Part shown: positions 43,705 to 54,872 of the stretch, piece by piece | Position numbering within the stretch: position 1 is the first letter of the stretch | Layout of the letters: every line of letters begins with the position of its first letter | Source: Tetragonia tetragonoides | Lineage: Eukaryota; Streptophyta; Magnoliopsida; Caryophyllales; Aizoaceae | Length of the DNA: 64,000 nucleotides | Assembly: GCA_038025085.1 (NCBI GenBank) | Contig: CM076147.1 | Location: 33,952,766-34,016,765, forward strand | Reading direction: 5' to 3' | Position numbers and translations under genes: made by a program | Notes under the pieces: model-generated | Told to the model about the DNA's origin: nothing | Seen by the model: only the letters and a program-made list of their open reading frames with translations | The model's database searches: none

Positions 43705-45676
43705 GTTGTTGGTTGACTTGTTTTGACTTGTTGACTTGTTTTAGGGTTTTGGAAAGTTTCCTAATTTAGTTTATGTAATTTGATTTTTGGAAACTTTGAG
43801 CATGCATGAGTAACTGAAAATTCCAGCAACTTAATTAATTTAATTAATGGTACTAAACCATCTTTAAAGTTTAATAAAGAGGTTTAGAAGTCAAAGTTTT
43901 GACTATTGGTGTATTGTGGATTTGTTAGGGCCCGTTGACCGCACGTGAACGTAAGGAGCGTACGTTAATTTGTCGTGATTGCCTTATTGCTAAAGGCAAT
44001 TCATCGTCTAGTATGGGTTTGTGAATTATGTAAATTCTTTGTCATAATTCATGTCTAGTGGAATTTGTATTCATGTTGTCTGGTATTGGATTGAGAATGA
44101 TAATTCATATTTGGACTTGTGAGTACTTTGGAGAAAGGGATAATTGATGTTTATTTCCTTGTGATAATTCGTATAGAATTATATCGGTGAATGCATGTTA
44201 TATGTTGGAAATTCACTTTGTGTAGCAATGTCTACTTGTTGATATTCATGTGAGAAGATGGATGATTTATTATGGTTTATTGAACGAAAATTATGTTAAT
44301 AATTGTTCAATTGAAATATAGCTTGTATTGCTATTTTTGTATCATGTTGGTAAGCATGTGGATTCATGTTAGTAAGCATGTTACTTCAATAAGTTGAGAT
44401 GAACTTTGACTATTGGAATCTATTTAAAAGTATTGAACTAGGTGGTTATGAATTGAGGCCTAGATATCATTCATGTAAAATTTGTCATCGGAAATTGTAA
44501 CCATTTTGTGTTACTTGAGAATTGCCAAGATTATGTGATTTTACTTGACTATGTGATCACCTTTGAATTGATAAATTGAGAGTTAAGATCTCTTTGGTAA
44601 TAGATCCACAAAAGGGAGCGAATGGGAATTGTCAATTGGTACGTGGCGTGGCTTTCATTGGTTATGGCCCCAACGTAAGTGGTTAAAGCTTGTATCCATA
44701 CATGAGTAATTGGGCAAGTGAAGTTTTAATTGGGAAATTGTTCTTCTTGTAAACCTAAGGGTTGAGAGCGGGTATGCATACTTAGGAACATAGAAGTACT
44801 TCGGGAGTCATCTATACTCCGGGACGGTTGATCCCTCTTTGCTATTATGCACAGGACTTTTGATCCTATTGAGCCTTCTGCGGTTGGTTCTCACATTCAT
44901 GCGATTCTCTTCTCTCTAATGAACTTGGCTAATGGATAGTAGGAAATATTGGATTTATTATTTGCGTTGTTTGGTTGTTTAAATTAAAGCATGCCGTCTT
45001 TTATTTATTCAAGCATGATTTGTAAGCATGATGGCTTAACTTGGAGATTTAAATGGACTATGTGGTTATGAATTACTCAGGGTGGCTGATTGGTTGTTTT
45101 TCTTTTTATTTGTGTTTGTTGTCCATTTCTCTTCAATGGTGGGCCTATGATGAACCTATATGGAATTCGTCTATATGGGGGAGTAGATTGACAGGTCTTT
45201 GTAGCTCGTGGTGTGAGCAAGGAGAGGCGACGAAAGAAGATTGTATATCTTCTAAGAACAATTTATTTCATTGTTGAGATTGGAATTTCTTTAGTATTGG
45301 GATTTTTATTTATTGTAATGAGATCAATTCTCTTGCATGAGAATTAATAGTTTATTATTTCGTATTTCATTTGGATTAAATATTTTAAGTCTAATCGGAA
45401 AAGATAGTTATTATTTAATTATCTAGTACGTATGTTTGGGATATAAACATTTGGTTTCTTTCTAGCCTTGTATTTAATTTGAACATTAAATACGGCGGTA
45501 GCGCTTCGAATTTTCGGGGTTTTTCCGCTGCAACTCGTAATTTTAAATGGTTTAAATTAGACGGAAATTCAGGGTGTTACAATGGTCCCCATTTTTCTCC
45601 ACTCACATAAAAAATGGTGTAAGTTACAGGTGTATGGGTATCACCTTCCAATGTAGTGATCTCAAATTTGGGTTCA

Positions 45677-46834
45677 CTATATGCCTTATGGGCCGCCATC
45701 CAATGTCGGTTCACTTCCAAACTCACGGTCACCAGTTTTCGGAGTGTTGTAACTTAGAAGGGCTATGTCCTATTCGGTGACTATCATGTGATGACCTTTA
45801 CAATTTAGCCTTTCACAAAGGATTGTTTCTCCTGTGTTTTTCGAATGGTTTCAGAGATTGTACTCCAGCTTATCTCTAAGCAAGTGGTGTCTTCATCAGC
45901 ATGAAAAACACTGTCAAGTCAGCTGGTAAACTATTCTCTATGCCAGAGAACCTTACACCCTCTGAAATCATTTGAACAACAACTAAAAGAAACATAGCCC
46001 GTGCCTTTGGATTAACGTCTTTACTGTAAACTGCATTTATCCAACTCTTTAGCTTGTTGATCCCCAACTCGAATCTCTTTCTACCTTCACCTGCATTGTC
46101 TTTAAGTGACCTATAATAACTCTTGTACTTGATCGGTACAGATACAACATCTTTCAAGGCTTTCCTCTCACAAAGCCAGTATTTTATCTTATCTGCGGCA
46201 TCACAAACATTTTGTACAATCTTTGAAGACATGTTAACGACATTTAAGACGTGGCTATAGCTTGTTACGTATAATTCATTTTTGTTAAGAGATATTGTGA
46301 TGGAATTTTCTGAATCGCTAGCCTTGAGCACCACCAAGAGAAAATAGTATATTTGTATTTGTTATGAAATAATTATCTAATTCAGTTTTAAGCTTACATT
46401 TTGCGGTGTATGTATATAATTTTCTTTTAACGAAAATGATAACTTCACATTCATTGCACATCCATTGCACATCCATTAACACGCTACATCCATGAATGTG
46501 GAAATAAATGAATGAAATTAAGTTAAATGAATATGAAAATAGATATAAAAATGGATATAGCTCTATCTGCTCCATATCCATGATCTATTGTCATCCCTAG
46601 GCACAACTGCTTAAAATACCCCATACCACCCATAGTGTCACCACTGCCAACCCCGTGGTAGACTTCTTTACCCTTTACATTCTCACGTACAGATGTGAGA
46701 AACTGACTGTAGCTACTTTTGCTGTCACCGACAACCCAGGTTAAAGCATCAGCGCTATCTGCTCCTAAGTCACAACTGCTTAAAATTATTATAGCACATG
46801 ATATCCATATTACTGTCACCACAATCAATTTCAT
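45677..46834 (-). pseudogene. Type 1 ribosome-inactivating protein pseudogene, chimeric and frameshifted
   Basis: ATG 46834 opens a signal peptide (MKLIVVTVIWISCAIIILSS) and a mature start (LTWVVGDSKS, SVRENVKGKEVYHG). At 46652 the sequence switches to a second signal-peptide-coding segment identical over 35 bases to codons 3-14 of the intact RIP gene, out of frame. About 250 bp of unrelated AT-rich sequence follow, beginning TAGGGATGACAATAG, which looks MITE-like. RIP sequence resumes at 46337 (VVLKASDSEN, NELYVTSY, YYRSLKDNAG, MISEGVRF). The catalytic Glu and Arg codons survive. A frameshift near 45915 precedes LEISW (the Trp), and similarity continues to a TAG at 45679-45677. An acceptor-like TTTACAG precedes the ATG, as in the intact gene. 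Confidence 0.88.
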
Positions 46835-47051
46835 GCTTGCGTTTCTGTAAAATAAAACTAACAAAAACTGGTGAGGATAAGAATACAACAACAACAGCTG
46901 AGATCGATCAATATCTACATTGCCAAAAATTGGTCTTGACAAGGACCTCCATCAATCTGGGCAGTCACACACAGTGGCGGATCCATATGGGGAAGATGGT
47001 ATGCAAGTGCATATTGCATATCTTTCTTTAAATATAATCTGCTCATCTTAG

Positions 47052-47140
47052 TGACATAGACCTGATGGTAGAGCAATTGGTAATGTTGATTGGTGCTCTC
47101 GTAAAAGACCATGGTTCAAGTCTCTCTATTGGAATTAATT
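47052..47140 (+). repeat. tRNA-like sequence (SINE head or tRNA relic)
   Basis: GACCTGATGGTAGAGCAATTGG resembles box A with D-loop, and CATGGTTCAAGTCTCTCTA resembles box B with T-arm 45-50 bases downstream. The acceptor ends do not pair well and no poly-A tail or target duplication was found. It is therefore treated as tRNA-derived repeat, not a tRNA gene. Confidence 0.4.
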
Positions 47141-49211
47141 TTAATCATTATATGTATTTGAATGAACAAGAACTTAATATCGATTTATTTTTGTATCCTT
47201 TGATATGTGTAGAATAAAAATATGGACATTGCTAAAGGTCTCTACTAGAGACATGAAAAGTGTGTTTTCATGTGTCAGTTGTCTGCCAAATTCACTAATT
47301 ACCATATGTCATGTCATAGGGGGTAAAGTAAATAATATAAAAAAAAATGGGGTTTTTTAGCAAATAAACAAAAGATGATTTAGTTAGTTATGTCTTATAT
47401 TAGGAACAAGGCTTAAAATAAAGGAAATGTGATAAAGTTAACTCTATTAGCGAAAACAATAAAGGAAGGAAATTAATTTTATGATTTATATGGAAAATAA
47501 ATAAAGACAACTACCCTAATTTTATTTCCCTCATATTGCATTTCCTCATCTCTCTCTTATTTCTATTTTTATTTTTTATTATTTTATTAAATTATATTAA
47601 TTATTACTTATGTCTCTCATCTCTATTTTCTTAAGTATTTTTCTTAAATTTTATTTTAACTTACTTCTCTAACAATATATTCAATTATTAATCTCAATTT
47701 CAAGACATACGGAAAAGAAAAAAGAAGTTACTTTCTTATCTTTTGAAAAAAAATTATTCAGATGCTTTGATGAAGAATACTATCCCTTTTCAATGGAGGA
47801 GTTGTACATATTCATACTATCAGTTGAATAAGACTCAATTCTACAGCGTACTCAAATTATTATTTAATCTATACTTAATTCACGAATTGGAATCTAGTAA
47901 AATCTCCAAAGCTATTCTTGCGTACCCAAAAAAAAAAATTACATATAAGTAGATAGTATATTAAACATTCTACTTGCAACATTCTTGACTTTACTTGTAC
48001 ACCTTATCATTTTACTATAAAAGAAATTCAATTTTACTGTGTACCTTCATGTTATATTTTCTCTTTATTTGTATTTAATCAATTTGAATATTATTGTAAT
48101 CCTATCAAATCAATTCATTTTATATAATTCATGATTTGTCTATGAAAAAACAAAAAAGTTATTAGGTTACTTAATGATTTTACTTTCTCTTTCCACCAAT
48201 CAATGTAATAAAGTATTTTTTTATATATAAATCATAGCCCTTATTCTAATTTTAAGTACCATAATTGTACCCCCTCAAAAAAAAAAGTACCATAATTGTA
48301 CATATTTTCTCACATTTTACAACGTGATCAATCAAATTTTACTTTTTCCATCAATGTACATAGCAGTTTTTATTTGATCAACTACAAGTTCATGACCCTT
48401 ATTCTAATTTTACTATCATTGTCCTAATTGTGCTATAGGAAAGACATTTACAAGTGTATTCTGTACTTTCATTTGAAAATACTAAATAAAATCATGACAA
48501 TGATGACAAAAAGAATAATCACTCGACAAGGCTTTTAACGACTCTCCTATATATTTTCTTAATAACCGATCAGTCAGTTTGTAAGATATGAATATTTTTT
48601 ACTTCAAGTGTTTAGATTTCGTCACTCTAGTAACATCTTTTCAATCAATTACATTATACAACTTAATTATATAATCATTGTACAATGTTTCTTACATTTT
48701 GCTTTCGAAAATTTGAATTTACAACACATGTATCCTAATTTTACTACAGGATTGAGAATTTTACCTTATACTTTGTATTATCATATTATAAAACACTTCA
48801 TGAATGGTTTTTTTCAAAATGAATTTATTGAAAACAAGGGACATAATATTTATTCCAATATACAAAAATGATAATAACCTTTCCAACAATTATTTTTCTT
48901 CACACTACAAAAATAGTTATGGTTTAGTGTTTAATTTGTCCACAACATACAATTGGTAAAAAAAAAGTAGGTGGAGAGATCAAATGTAATTAAAGACTAT
49001 CAGATATCAAATGCTTTCTAATACTCTATCTATTTTGGTGTATTCTAACTTTTTAATAATTTAGAGTTTAGGTTTCATCATTGTACTAACATTAGGGTTT
49101 AGGGTGATCGAGTGTTAGAATTTAAGCTTTAGGTTTCATAGAACGGAGAGACTAATAATGATGATTTCAATATAGAAAAAACTTATTAACCTTTATTTAT
49201 TTAGGGTACAA
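47141..49211. other. AT-rich spacer, no gene recognised
   Basis: Long A/T-rich, low-complexity sequence with recurring TTTTACT and ACCATAATTGTAC motifs. No frames resemble proteins. Confidence 0.5.
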
Positions 49212-49951
49212 GCCAGAGTTCAAGGAGCAGAAAGTATTGATTAAGGTTTAGAGTTTAAGTTTTAAAGACCGAGAAATTATTAATTAATTACACCATCAAC
49301 AATCCCAATTTTACTTTCTACTTTCTTAGTTCTAGTAGAAATGTTCATAATTTTACTACATAGTTTCATAATTTAGCTTCAAATTTTTCCATAGTAACTT
49401 AAAATAACTAACGAAGATGGATGCGTTTATAGATTCATAATTTTACTTTCTTTTTAGTTAGAGATAATTATATTTCATATAGGTGTAAAATATATTTCAT
49501 TTTCTGCACTTTCCATGTATGTTTGTGATTATACAAATTGCAATCGCAATTATACCTTGTCGTTTGATAATTTTACTATAGGCCAGAGTTCAAGGAACAG
49601 AGAGTATTGATTAAGGTTTAGAGTTTAAGTTTTAAAGATCGAAGGCATTATTTATTAACTACACCATCACAATCCCAATATCACTTTGTACTTTCTTAGT
49701 TCTAGTAGAAAGTTTCATAATTTTACTACGTAGTTTCATAATTTTGCTTCAAATTTTGTCATAGTGACTTATAATAACCGATGAAAATGGATGCATATAT
49801 ATAGATTCATAATTTTACTTTCTTTTCTAGTTAGAGATAATTATATTTTATATAGGTGTAAACTATATTTTATTTTCTACACTTTCATGTATGTTTGTGA
49901 TATACAAATTGCAATCGCAATTCTACCTTGTAATTTGATAATTTTACTATA
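49212..49951. repeat. Direct tandem duplication, 370-bp period
   Basis: GCCAGAGTTCAAGGA starts at 49212 and again at 49582. The following ~360 bases match with scattered substitutions and small gaps (shared GTTCTAGTAGAAA, TTAGAGATAATTATATT, ACAAATTGCAATCGCAATT). Non-coding. Confidence 0.85.
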
Positions 49952-50855
49952 TAGTATCATATATAATTTAACTTTATGCTTTCACCGTAGTAATTAGCTT
50001 ATCATGACCAATAAAGATAGACAAATCAGTTTGTAATTTTTGTTTTTTTAAAGGGGTTTATAATTTATGTTTTTAATTGTTGCTAGACATTATTTTAATT
50101 ATATAGGCGTAAAATAGATATAAATTATATTCTAATTTAAAAAAATTTAATGTTGCAAATTCTTTTTTTGATTTTACAGTAAATTGTTTCTAATTTTCTA
50201 CTAACTTTATTAAGTTAATCATTATTGTCTAGCCCATTAAAGTAGATCGAACGCAAATTCGTATTCTGAAGCGAATATAATTCAGGTTGCCAGCCAAATG
50301 TACCCAAATAAGTAAATAATATGAATTCGTGGGTGTGGGTTGAATTCCTCTTTAGCTTAGTTATAAAAAAAAGGCTTAGTTTTGCAACTTGTCTTTTCTT
50401 TGTCTTCTTTTTTTCTTTTTTTTGCAATTGAGGAAAATATTGGAAGTCCTTACTTTTTCAAACAAAAATTTAAGAATTCTTTCATGGAAAGAGTTATTCT
50501 TTACCAAAGAGAAAGTGAAAGAAATTAAAATACTATGAGAGAGGAGATTAATTTTTTTTCTTTTCTTTTTAATAATTGACAATTGTGAGTAAAAATGAAG
50601 GGAAGTAGAAAGGAGGAAAAAAAACTAAATATGGATTAAATATTAGAGTTAAGTATTTGAGCACGAAAGGTGGAAATGTGATTATAAATACAAAGGTGAA
50701 AAGTAACAAAGATGGTAAAAATTTCAAATAGAGTAATTTACTCCTACATCAATGAAGAAAGAATACTACACATTCCTTTTAATCGCTTATGAGATCACAA
50801 TTTCTTACTTTAAAAATGTTGTCTATAATATTTTTGTTTTCATATTTTAACCCTT
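49952..50855. other. AT-rich spacer, nothing recognised
   Basis: No coding, RNA or terminal-repeat signals were recognised. Confidence 0.4.
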
Positions 50856-50863
50856 ATGAGATG

Positions 50864-51763
50864 CAGGGCCGTTTCTAGGCATAGGCCTCGAGGGCGATCG
50901 CCTAGGGCCCCGCTATTGAAAGGGCCCAATGACACAAAGAAAATACTAATATAGATAACTTAGTTCAGTACCATAGCATAAAAATTATTCTAGTTCACTG
51001 GTTCTATGTGGGAATTATAGAGTAGCAAATGCTTCCTTTACCTGAGATCAAGTCTTATAGGCCTCATTTTATTTTTTTTTTCAAAGCTTTGTTATGTTGC
51101 TTCTCTAGTGAACTTATCTTTCTCATGGTCCTTGTTTTTATTTTTATTTTTTATCCTTTTTCAAGCGTTTTATTTCTTATCTTTGCACTTCCCCCTTATG
51201 CTTTTAGTTTGTGATCAATCAATTATGATGGTTCTCATTTTTAAGTCTTTTAAAAAAATCCATTCCTCACTCCAACTTTTTTTAAGTTATGTTATAATTA
51301 AAAAAAAAAAAAAAAGAGTAGACATATGTATTATATACACACTAAATTGAAGTCGAATCCTTGCATATGCACTTACCAAGTATACTAACTTTAATTTATT
51401 TTAGTATAAAGTACGAGTAGTTTTTTTTTTATCACCTTCTGAATCAATTAGCCGAAAGCATCCGCATCTAGGGTTAATTTTTACGTACATAATTTGTATT
51501 GCATATACCAGTTTATTCCGATATTAATACCTATCTTTACATGTGAGTCAAACGATTTATTTTTTTTCTTTCGTGTGTGCATATAGGGGAGATTTATGAG
51601 ATTTTTTTTAGCTTTTTCAAAAACTTTCTTATAGTTGCAAGCTGGGTTCGTTGAACATACACCAACTGCAACTCTTTTTCCATTTTTCACTTTTTTTTTT
51701 TGTGCAAAAGGACCCTCATTCTTATTTCGCCCTAGGGTCCCTAAAATATTTGAGACAGCGCTG
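50864..51763. mobile_element. Non-autonomous hAT element, 900 bp
   Basis: A perfect 8-bp target duplication ATGAGATG lies at 50856-50863 and 51764-51771. Termini are CAGGGCCGTTTCTAGGCATA and, inverted, CAGCGCTGTCTCAAATATTT, sharing CAG-GC-GT-TC. Inside the left end is CCTAGGGCCCCG, and inside the right end CGCCCTAGGGTCCC, extending the imperfect inverted repeat. The interior is AT-rich with no transposase recognised. Confidence 0.85.
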
Positions 51764-51771
51764 ATGAGATG

Positions 51772-52490
51772 GCAAGCTAATTAATAGTGTTGATGATATG
51801 GCAATTGCCACATCAGAGGGAGACACTTTTCTTTGGTCACCAATGGAGACCCATAGAATTATTGTAAAAATATACTTATTTTACAATGCGTTCTTTTCAT
51901 TTTATTGTGTATACCCAATATAGAATTTCTGGATCCGCCACTTGCCACACGCATTGTTTCCTTCATTTTTCGGATAATAACAGTACAAGTACTATTTCAC
52001 ATGATTCTAGCCAAAATGTTGGGTGTCTTCACAACTTAGACACCCAACTTAGATGGACTTTGGTATAGTCAATAAGAATAGATCTGAACATTGTTCTCCA
52101 CTTCTCGGCATGGGCCTAGACCATTTGGTTCGGATCGACGGAATACGATTAGTGTAAACAAGAATAAATTGGTAAGCAAAACTAGCAAATAAGATGATTT
52201 AAGTAGAGGGAAAAATCAAGTCAATCGAGTCATATTAGGTTTGGGTTTGGTTCGAAAAACATTCAAGCCGGCTCTGACTCTGCTTGAGCACATTTCACCC
52301 GAGCTTTTAAGGGTTCACCAAATCGGCTTGATTCAATTACTCCCCCTACATCCCTTCCCTGATGTATTGAGTCAAACAGTTCGGTTTTCATGCTTCTTCC
52401 AAAACAAAAAGACAGAGAGAAATTGCACAATAACATTACACGTATATTACATGGATTGTACGAACTAAGTGGGTACACTTGTTGGACAAC
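51772..52490. other. Intergenic 3' of the RIP gene, no gene
   Basis: Nothing coding or repetitive was recognised. Confidence 0.4.
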
Positions 52491-52491
52491 C

Positions 52492-52498
52492 TTTATTT
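52492..52498 (-). terminator. Poly-A signal AAATAAA of the RIP gene
   Basis: The minus strand reads TTTTAAATAAAGG about 75 bases beyond the stop codon. Confidence 0.5.
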
Positions 52499-52571
52499 AA
52501 AATTCATTTTTGTGGTCCTCACAATTGACGATGTAGTGATCTCTAATTGTGTGGACATTGAGTTGGGTTCA

Positions 52572-53522
52572 CTATATGGCATCATGTGAGCCACCATCCA
52601 ATGTTGGTACACTTCCAAACTCACAGTCACCAGTGTGATCACAATCCAACAAGTTATTATTTGCTAGGCCTAAGTTGTAACTCAGAAGGGCTACATTCTG
52701 TTTTAGTTCTGGCTTTCCTTTGATTGTCAATTGATAACTCGCACTGCATTTTACAACAATATTGATGGTTTGAGCAGTTGGGGTTTTTCGAACTTCTTTG
52801 GAGATTTTACTCCAGTTATTCTCTAAGCAAATTGTCTTAGCATCAGGATTAAAAACATTGTCAACTACAGATGGTACTTGGCTCTCTATGTAAGGAAACC
52901 TTGCACCCTCCGAAATCATTTGAATCGCAACCAAAAGAAACGTTGCTTGTGTCTTTGTAACAACATTTTTACCATAAACTTCATTTATCCAGCTCTTTAG
53001 CTTATTGATCCCCAAACCGAATTTCGTTCTACTTCCACCAGCATTGTTTTCAAGTGCCCCATAATTACTATCGTACTTGATAGGTTCGGACAAGACATTT
53101 GTAGCCGATATTCCTTCGCAAAGCCTACAATGTAACTTATTACCAGGCTTTGGAGATTTCGGATCACAAACATCTTTTTTATCTTTGAAGACATGGTAAC
53201 GACATTTGCCATTAAACATGTCGCTATAGCCCGTTACGTATAGATCATTTTTGTCTACAGAGATTGTGATGGAATTAGCTGAATCGCTAGGCTTAAGCAC
53301 CACCAACAAAAAATTGGGAGGATTGGAAGGTTTTGGCATCATTGGTATCTCATGGTATTCTTCATTACCCTTGACATTATCACGTAGAGATTTCAGAAAA
53401 TCAGTGTAACAACTCTTGGTATCGACCACCCAGGTTAAAGGTGGATCAGCACAATCTCCTATGTCACAGCTTCTTAGAACAACCCATACCACCCATAGTG
53501 TCACCACTGCCAACCCCTTCAT
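52572..53522 (-). CDS. Type 1 ribosome-inactivating protein (rRNA N-glycosylase)
   Basis: RIPs remove one adenine from the sarcin-ricin loop of large-subunit rRNA and stop translation. Plant type 1 forms are usually secreted or vacuolar and linked to antiviral and herbivore defence. The 316-residue frame has a hydrophobic signal peptide (MKGLAVVTLWVVWVVL, cut probably near DCA|DPP at ~25). It carries all expected active-site residues: Tyr95 (KNDLYVTGY), Tyr154 (SNYGALENN), Glu205 and Arg208 (QMISEGARF), Trp237 (LENNWSKIS). No lectin chain follows, hence type 1. About nine cysteines after the signal peptide, and a C-terminal tail with two of them (LLDCDHTGDCEF), are more than usual. The coding exon is single. 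TTTTTCAG 10 bases before the ATG suggests a 5' UTR intron. It is the only unbroken member of four copies in the window. Confidence 0.93.
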   Translation of the reverse strand: MKGLAVVTLWVVWVVLRSCDIGDCADPPLTWVVDTKSCYTDFLKSLRDNVKGNEEYHEIPMMPKPSNPPNFLLVVLKPSDSANSITISVDKNDLYVTGYSDMFNGKCRYHVFKDKKDVCDPKSPKPGNKLHCRLCEGISATNVLSEPIKYDSNYGALENNAGGSRTKFGLGINKLKSWINEVYGKNVVTKTQATFLLVAIQMISEGARFPYIESQVPSVVDNVFNPDAKTICLENNWSKISKEVRKTPTAQTINIVVKCSASYQLTIKGKPELKQNVALLSYNLGLANNNLLDCDHTGDCEFGSVPTLDGGSHDAI

Positions 53523-53531
53523 GCTTGCTTT

Positions 53532-53534
53532 TCT
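53532..53534 (-). other. Probable splice acceptor in the RIP 5' UTR
   Basis: The minus strand reads CTCTATTTTTCAG directly before AAAAGCAAGCATG. The pseudogene at 46834 has TTATTTTACAG at the same place. The donor could not be fixed. Confidence 0.4.
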
Positions 53535-53777
53535 GAAAAATAGAGTAATACCCTTAAAATTAACACCAACATCAATTTTTTCTTTTAGAAAAGGATCAAT
53601 TCATTGTTTGAAAGCCGTACGATATCTACAAAACATATCAAAATCGAACGAATACATAATCTAAATAAATCTCTATTCCAACACCAACGTCAAATTTTTT
53701 TATAGCAACATCAATTGAAAGAGAAAGAAAATACCGCTTTAATTATAATATCGTCCTTACACAAACCACAAATGAAG

Positions 53778-53785
53778 TTTTATAT
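53778..53785 (-). promoter_or_regulatory. TATA box (TATATAAA) of the RIP gene
   Basis: The minus strand reads CTATATAAAACTTC about 260 bases upstream of the ATG. This distance fits a leader containing an intron. Confidence 0.55.
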
Positions 53786-54234
53786 AGATGCGGGCTCCTA
53801 CTCACTTATCAATTCTGGAAGGTCTCAAGTTCGAGACAACCTAATGTCACTTCTACTTTTATGTTCTTTCTGTTTTGCTATTTAATTAGCCACCAGTAAT
53901 GTTCCGATAAATTTCCAAGTGTTTCAGTTACGACGACCGACTTCTTTGCTTATTTGGTGTTACCCAATTAATAGAATATTTTAAAATTATTTTCTTCTTT
54001 TTTTTTCCCCAAATACTTTATAAACTATCCACCTATTTTCAGGGGTGTACTAGTGAGTAACAAAGCCAGGTGATGTTACTGAAACATCTCAAAATTTGCG
54101 GTAATATTGTGGCTGTTTAATTACCTCTAACATAACTTCTTGTGGGCTTGTGGCTAATTGAAAATTGTCCAAATCCTATTTCATGGTAAGATGTTGATAT
54201 GCCATTATGCCACTATTAGAATTGTGGCTAAACT

Positions 54235-54427
54235 AATCAAGATGGGTTGGTATAGTGGTTCAGCACTTCATCCCTTAAACAAGTGGTTGGGGGTTCGAAT
54301 CCCAACTCTTGCGAATGGAAAAAATCACTTGGCCAGCCTCCTACCGCTTAGTGCGCTGACAGTTGAGACGAAAGGATTAGTCACTGTGATCGACGGTGAA
54401 TACCCTTAACAAAGACCCAAAAAAAAA
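54235..54427 (+). mobile_element. tRNA-derived SINE with 17-bp target duplication
   Basis: Box A-like TTGGTATAGTGGTTCAGC and box B GGTTCGAATCCC (54292-54303) lie in the tRNA-derived head. The body has CACTTGGCCAGCCTCC and GTCACTGTGATCGACGG, and an A-rich tail ends the element. The target duplication AGAATTGTGGCTAAACT lies at 54218-54234 and 54428-54444. A diverged relative is on the minus strand near 59350-59560. Confidence 0.9.
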
Positions 54428-54638
54428 AGAATTGTGGCTAAACTTCTAGTTTTAGCCACAAAAGATCTCTTACCATGACTAAAGAATTTTTGTGACTAGT
54501 ACTTTTACCTCGGAAGTTTCACATCTTATTGTTATAATTAATGTGGTGGCGCAAGTGATTATTTGGTGCAAGTACGTGTTCTAAGAAGCATCAAAATTTG
54601 TACTCTTTTTTTTTTGTTCTAATTAGCTAAAGCAAAAC

Positions 54639-54872
54639 CCTCATATGAGAGGAATTCATTGTGAGACGACAGTTACATTTTAAACCAAATAAAATTGTTA
54701 CTTTTGAAGAAAAAAGGCGTAATTTCATTTTAACCACTTTTGACCATGGAAAAAAAGTGATACTTTTGTACAAAAAGTGTTACTTTTGGGACAAAAACTG
54801 TTACATTTTGAATGAAAAAAAAAATGTCACATTCAACCGTCGCACCATGAGACCGTTGCACACGTCAAGACC
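54639..54872. mobile_element. Insertion of unknown class, absent from the duplicate locus
   Basis: The left copy reads ATTAGCTAATAATTATATAT without interruption near 13330. Here ~234 bp rich in GTTACTTTTG and TTACATTTT repeats separate ATTAGCTA from TATAATTATATAT. It contains GTGAGACGACAG and, near the other end, CATGAGACCGTTGC. No clean terminal inverted repeat was found. Confidence 0.5.

Larger units (their letters stand above)
33038..45581 (+). mobile_element. Ty3/gypsy element C (chromovirus), 5' end truncated
   Basis: Order on + strand: partial 5' LTR, initiator-Met primer site, leader ORF, gag, RT, RNase H, integrase with a chromodomain-like tail, PPT, 3' LTR. The integrase and tail (LWANNKVEEATWETEPDMRK) fit the Tekay/Del chromovirus group. 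Most of protease and the RT connection region are deleted and several stops are present, so it is defective. The first ~560 bp of the 5' LTR are missing at the junction with element A. Confidence 0.88.
40988..45581 (+). mobile_element. 3' LTR of element C, with CACTA insertion
   Basis: It begins TGTAATACCCCG and ends GGGTGTTACA, and TGTAA/TTACA are inverted. Without the 1670-bp CACTA element and its 3-bp duplication it is about 2.9 kb. Its right end inserts into the 3' flank of the RIP pseudogene at 45582. Short frames inside it are chance. Confidence 0.9.

Noticed and set aside
49085..49105. Interstitial telomere repeat (TTAGGGTTTAGGG)
   Set aside because: Only about two units in AT-rich DNA; chance occurrence.
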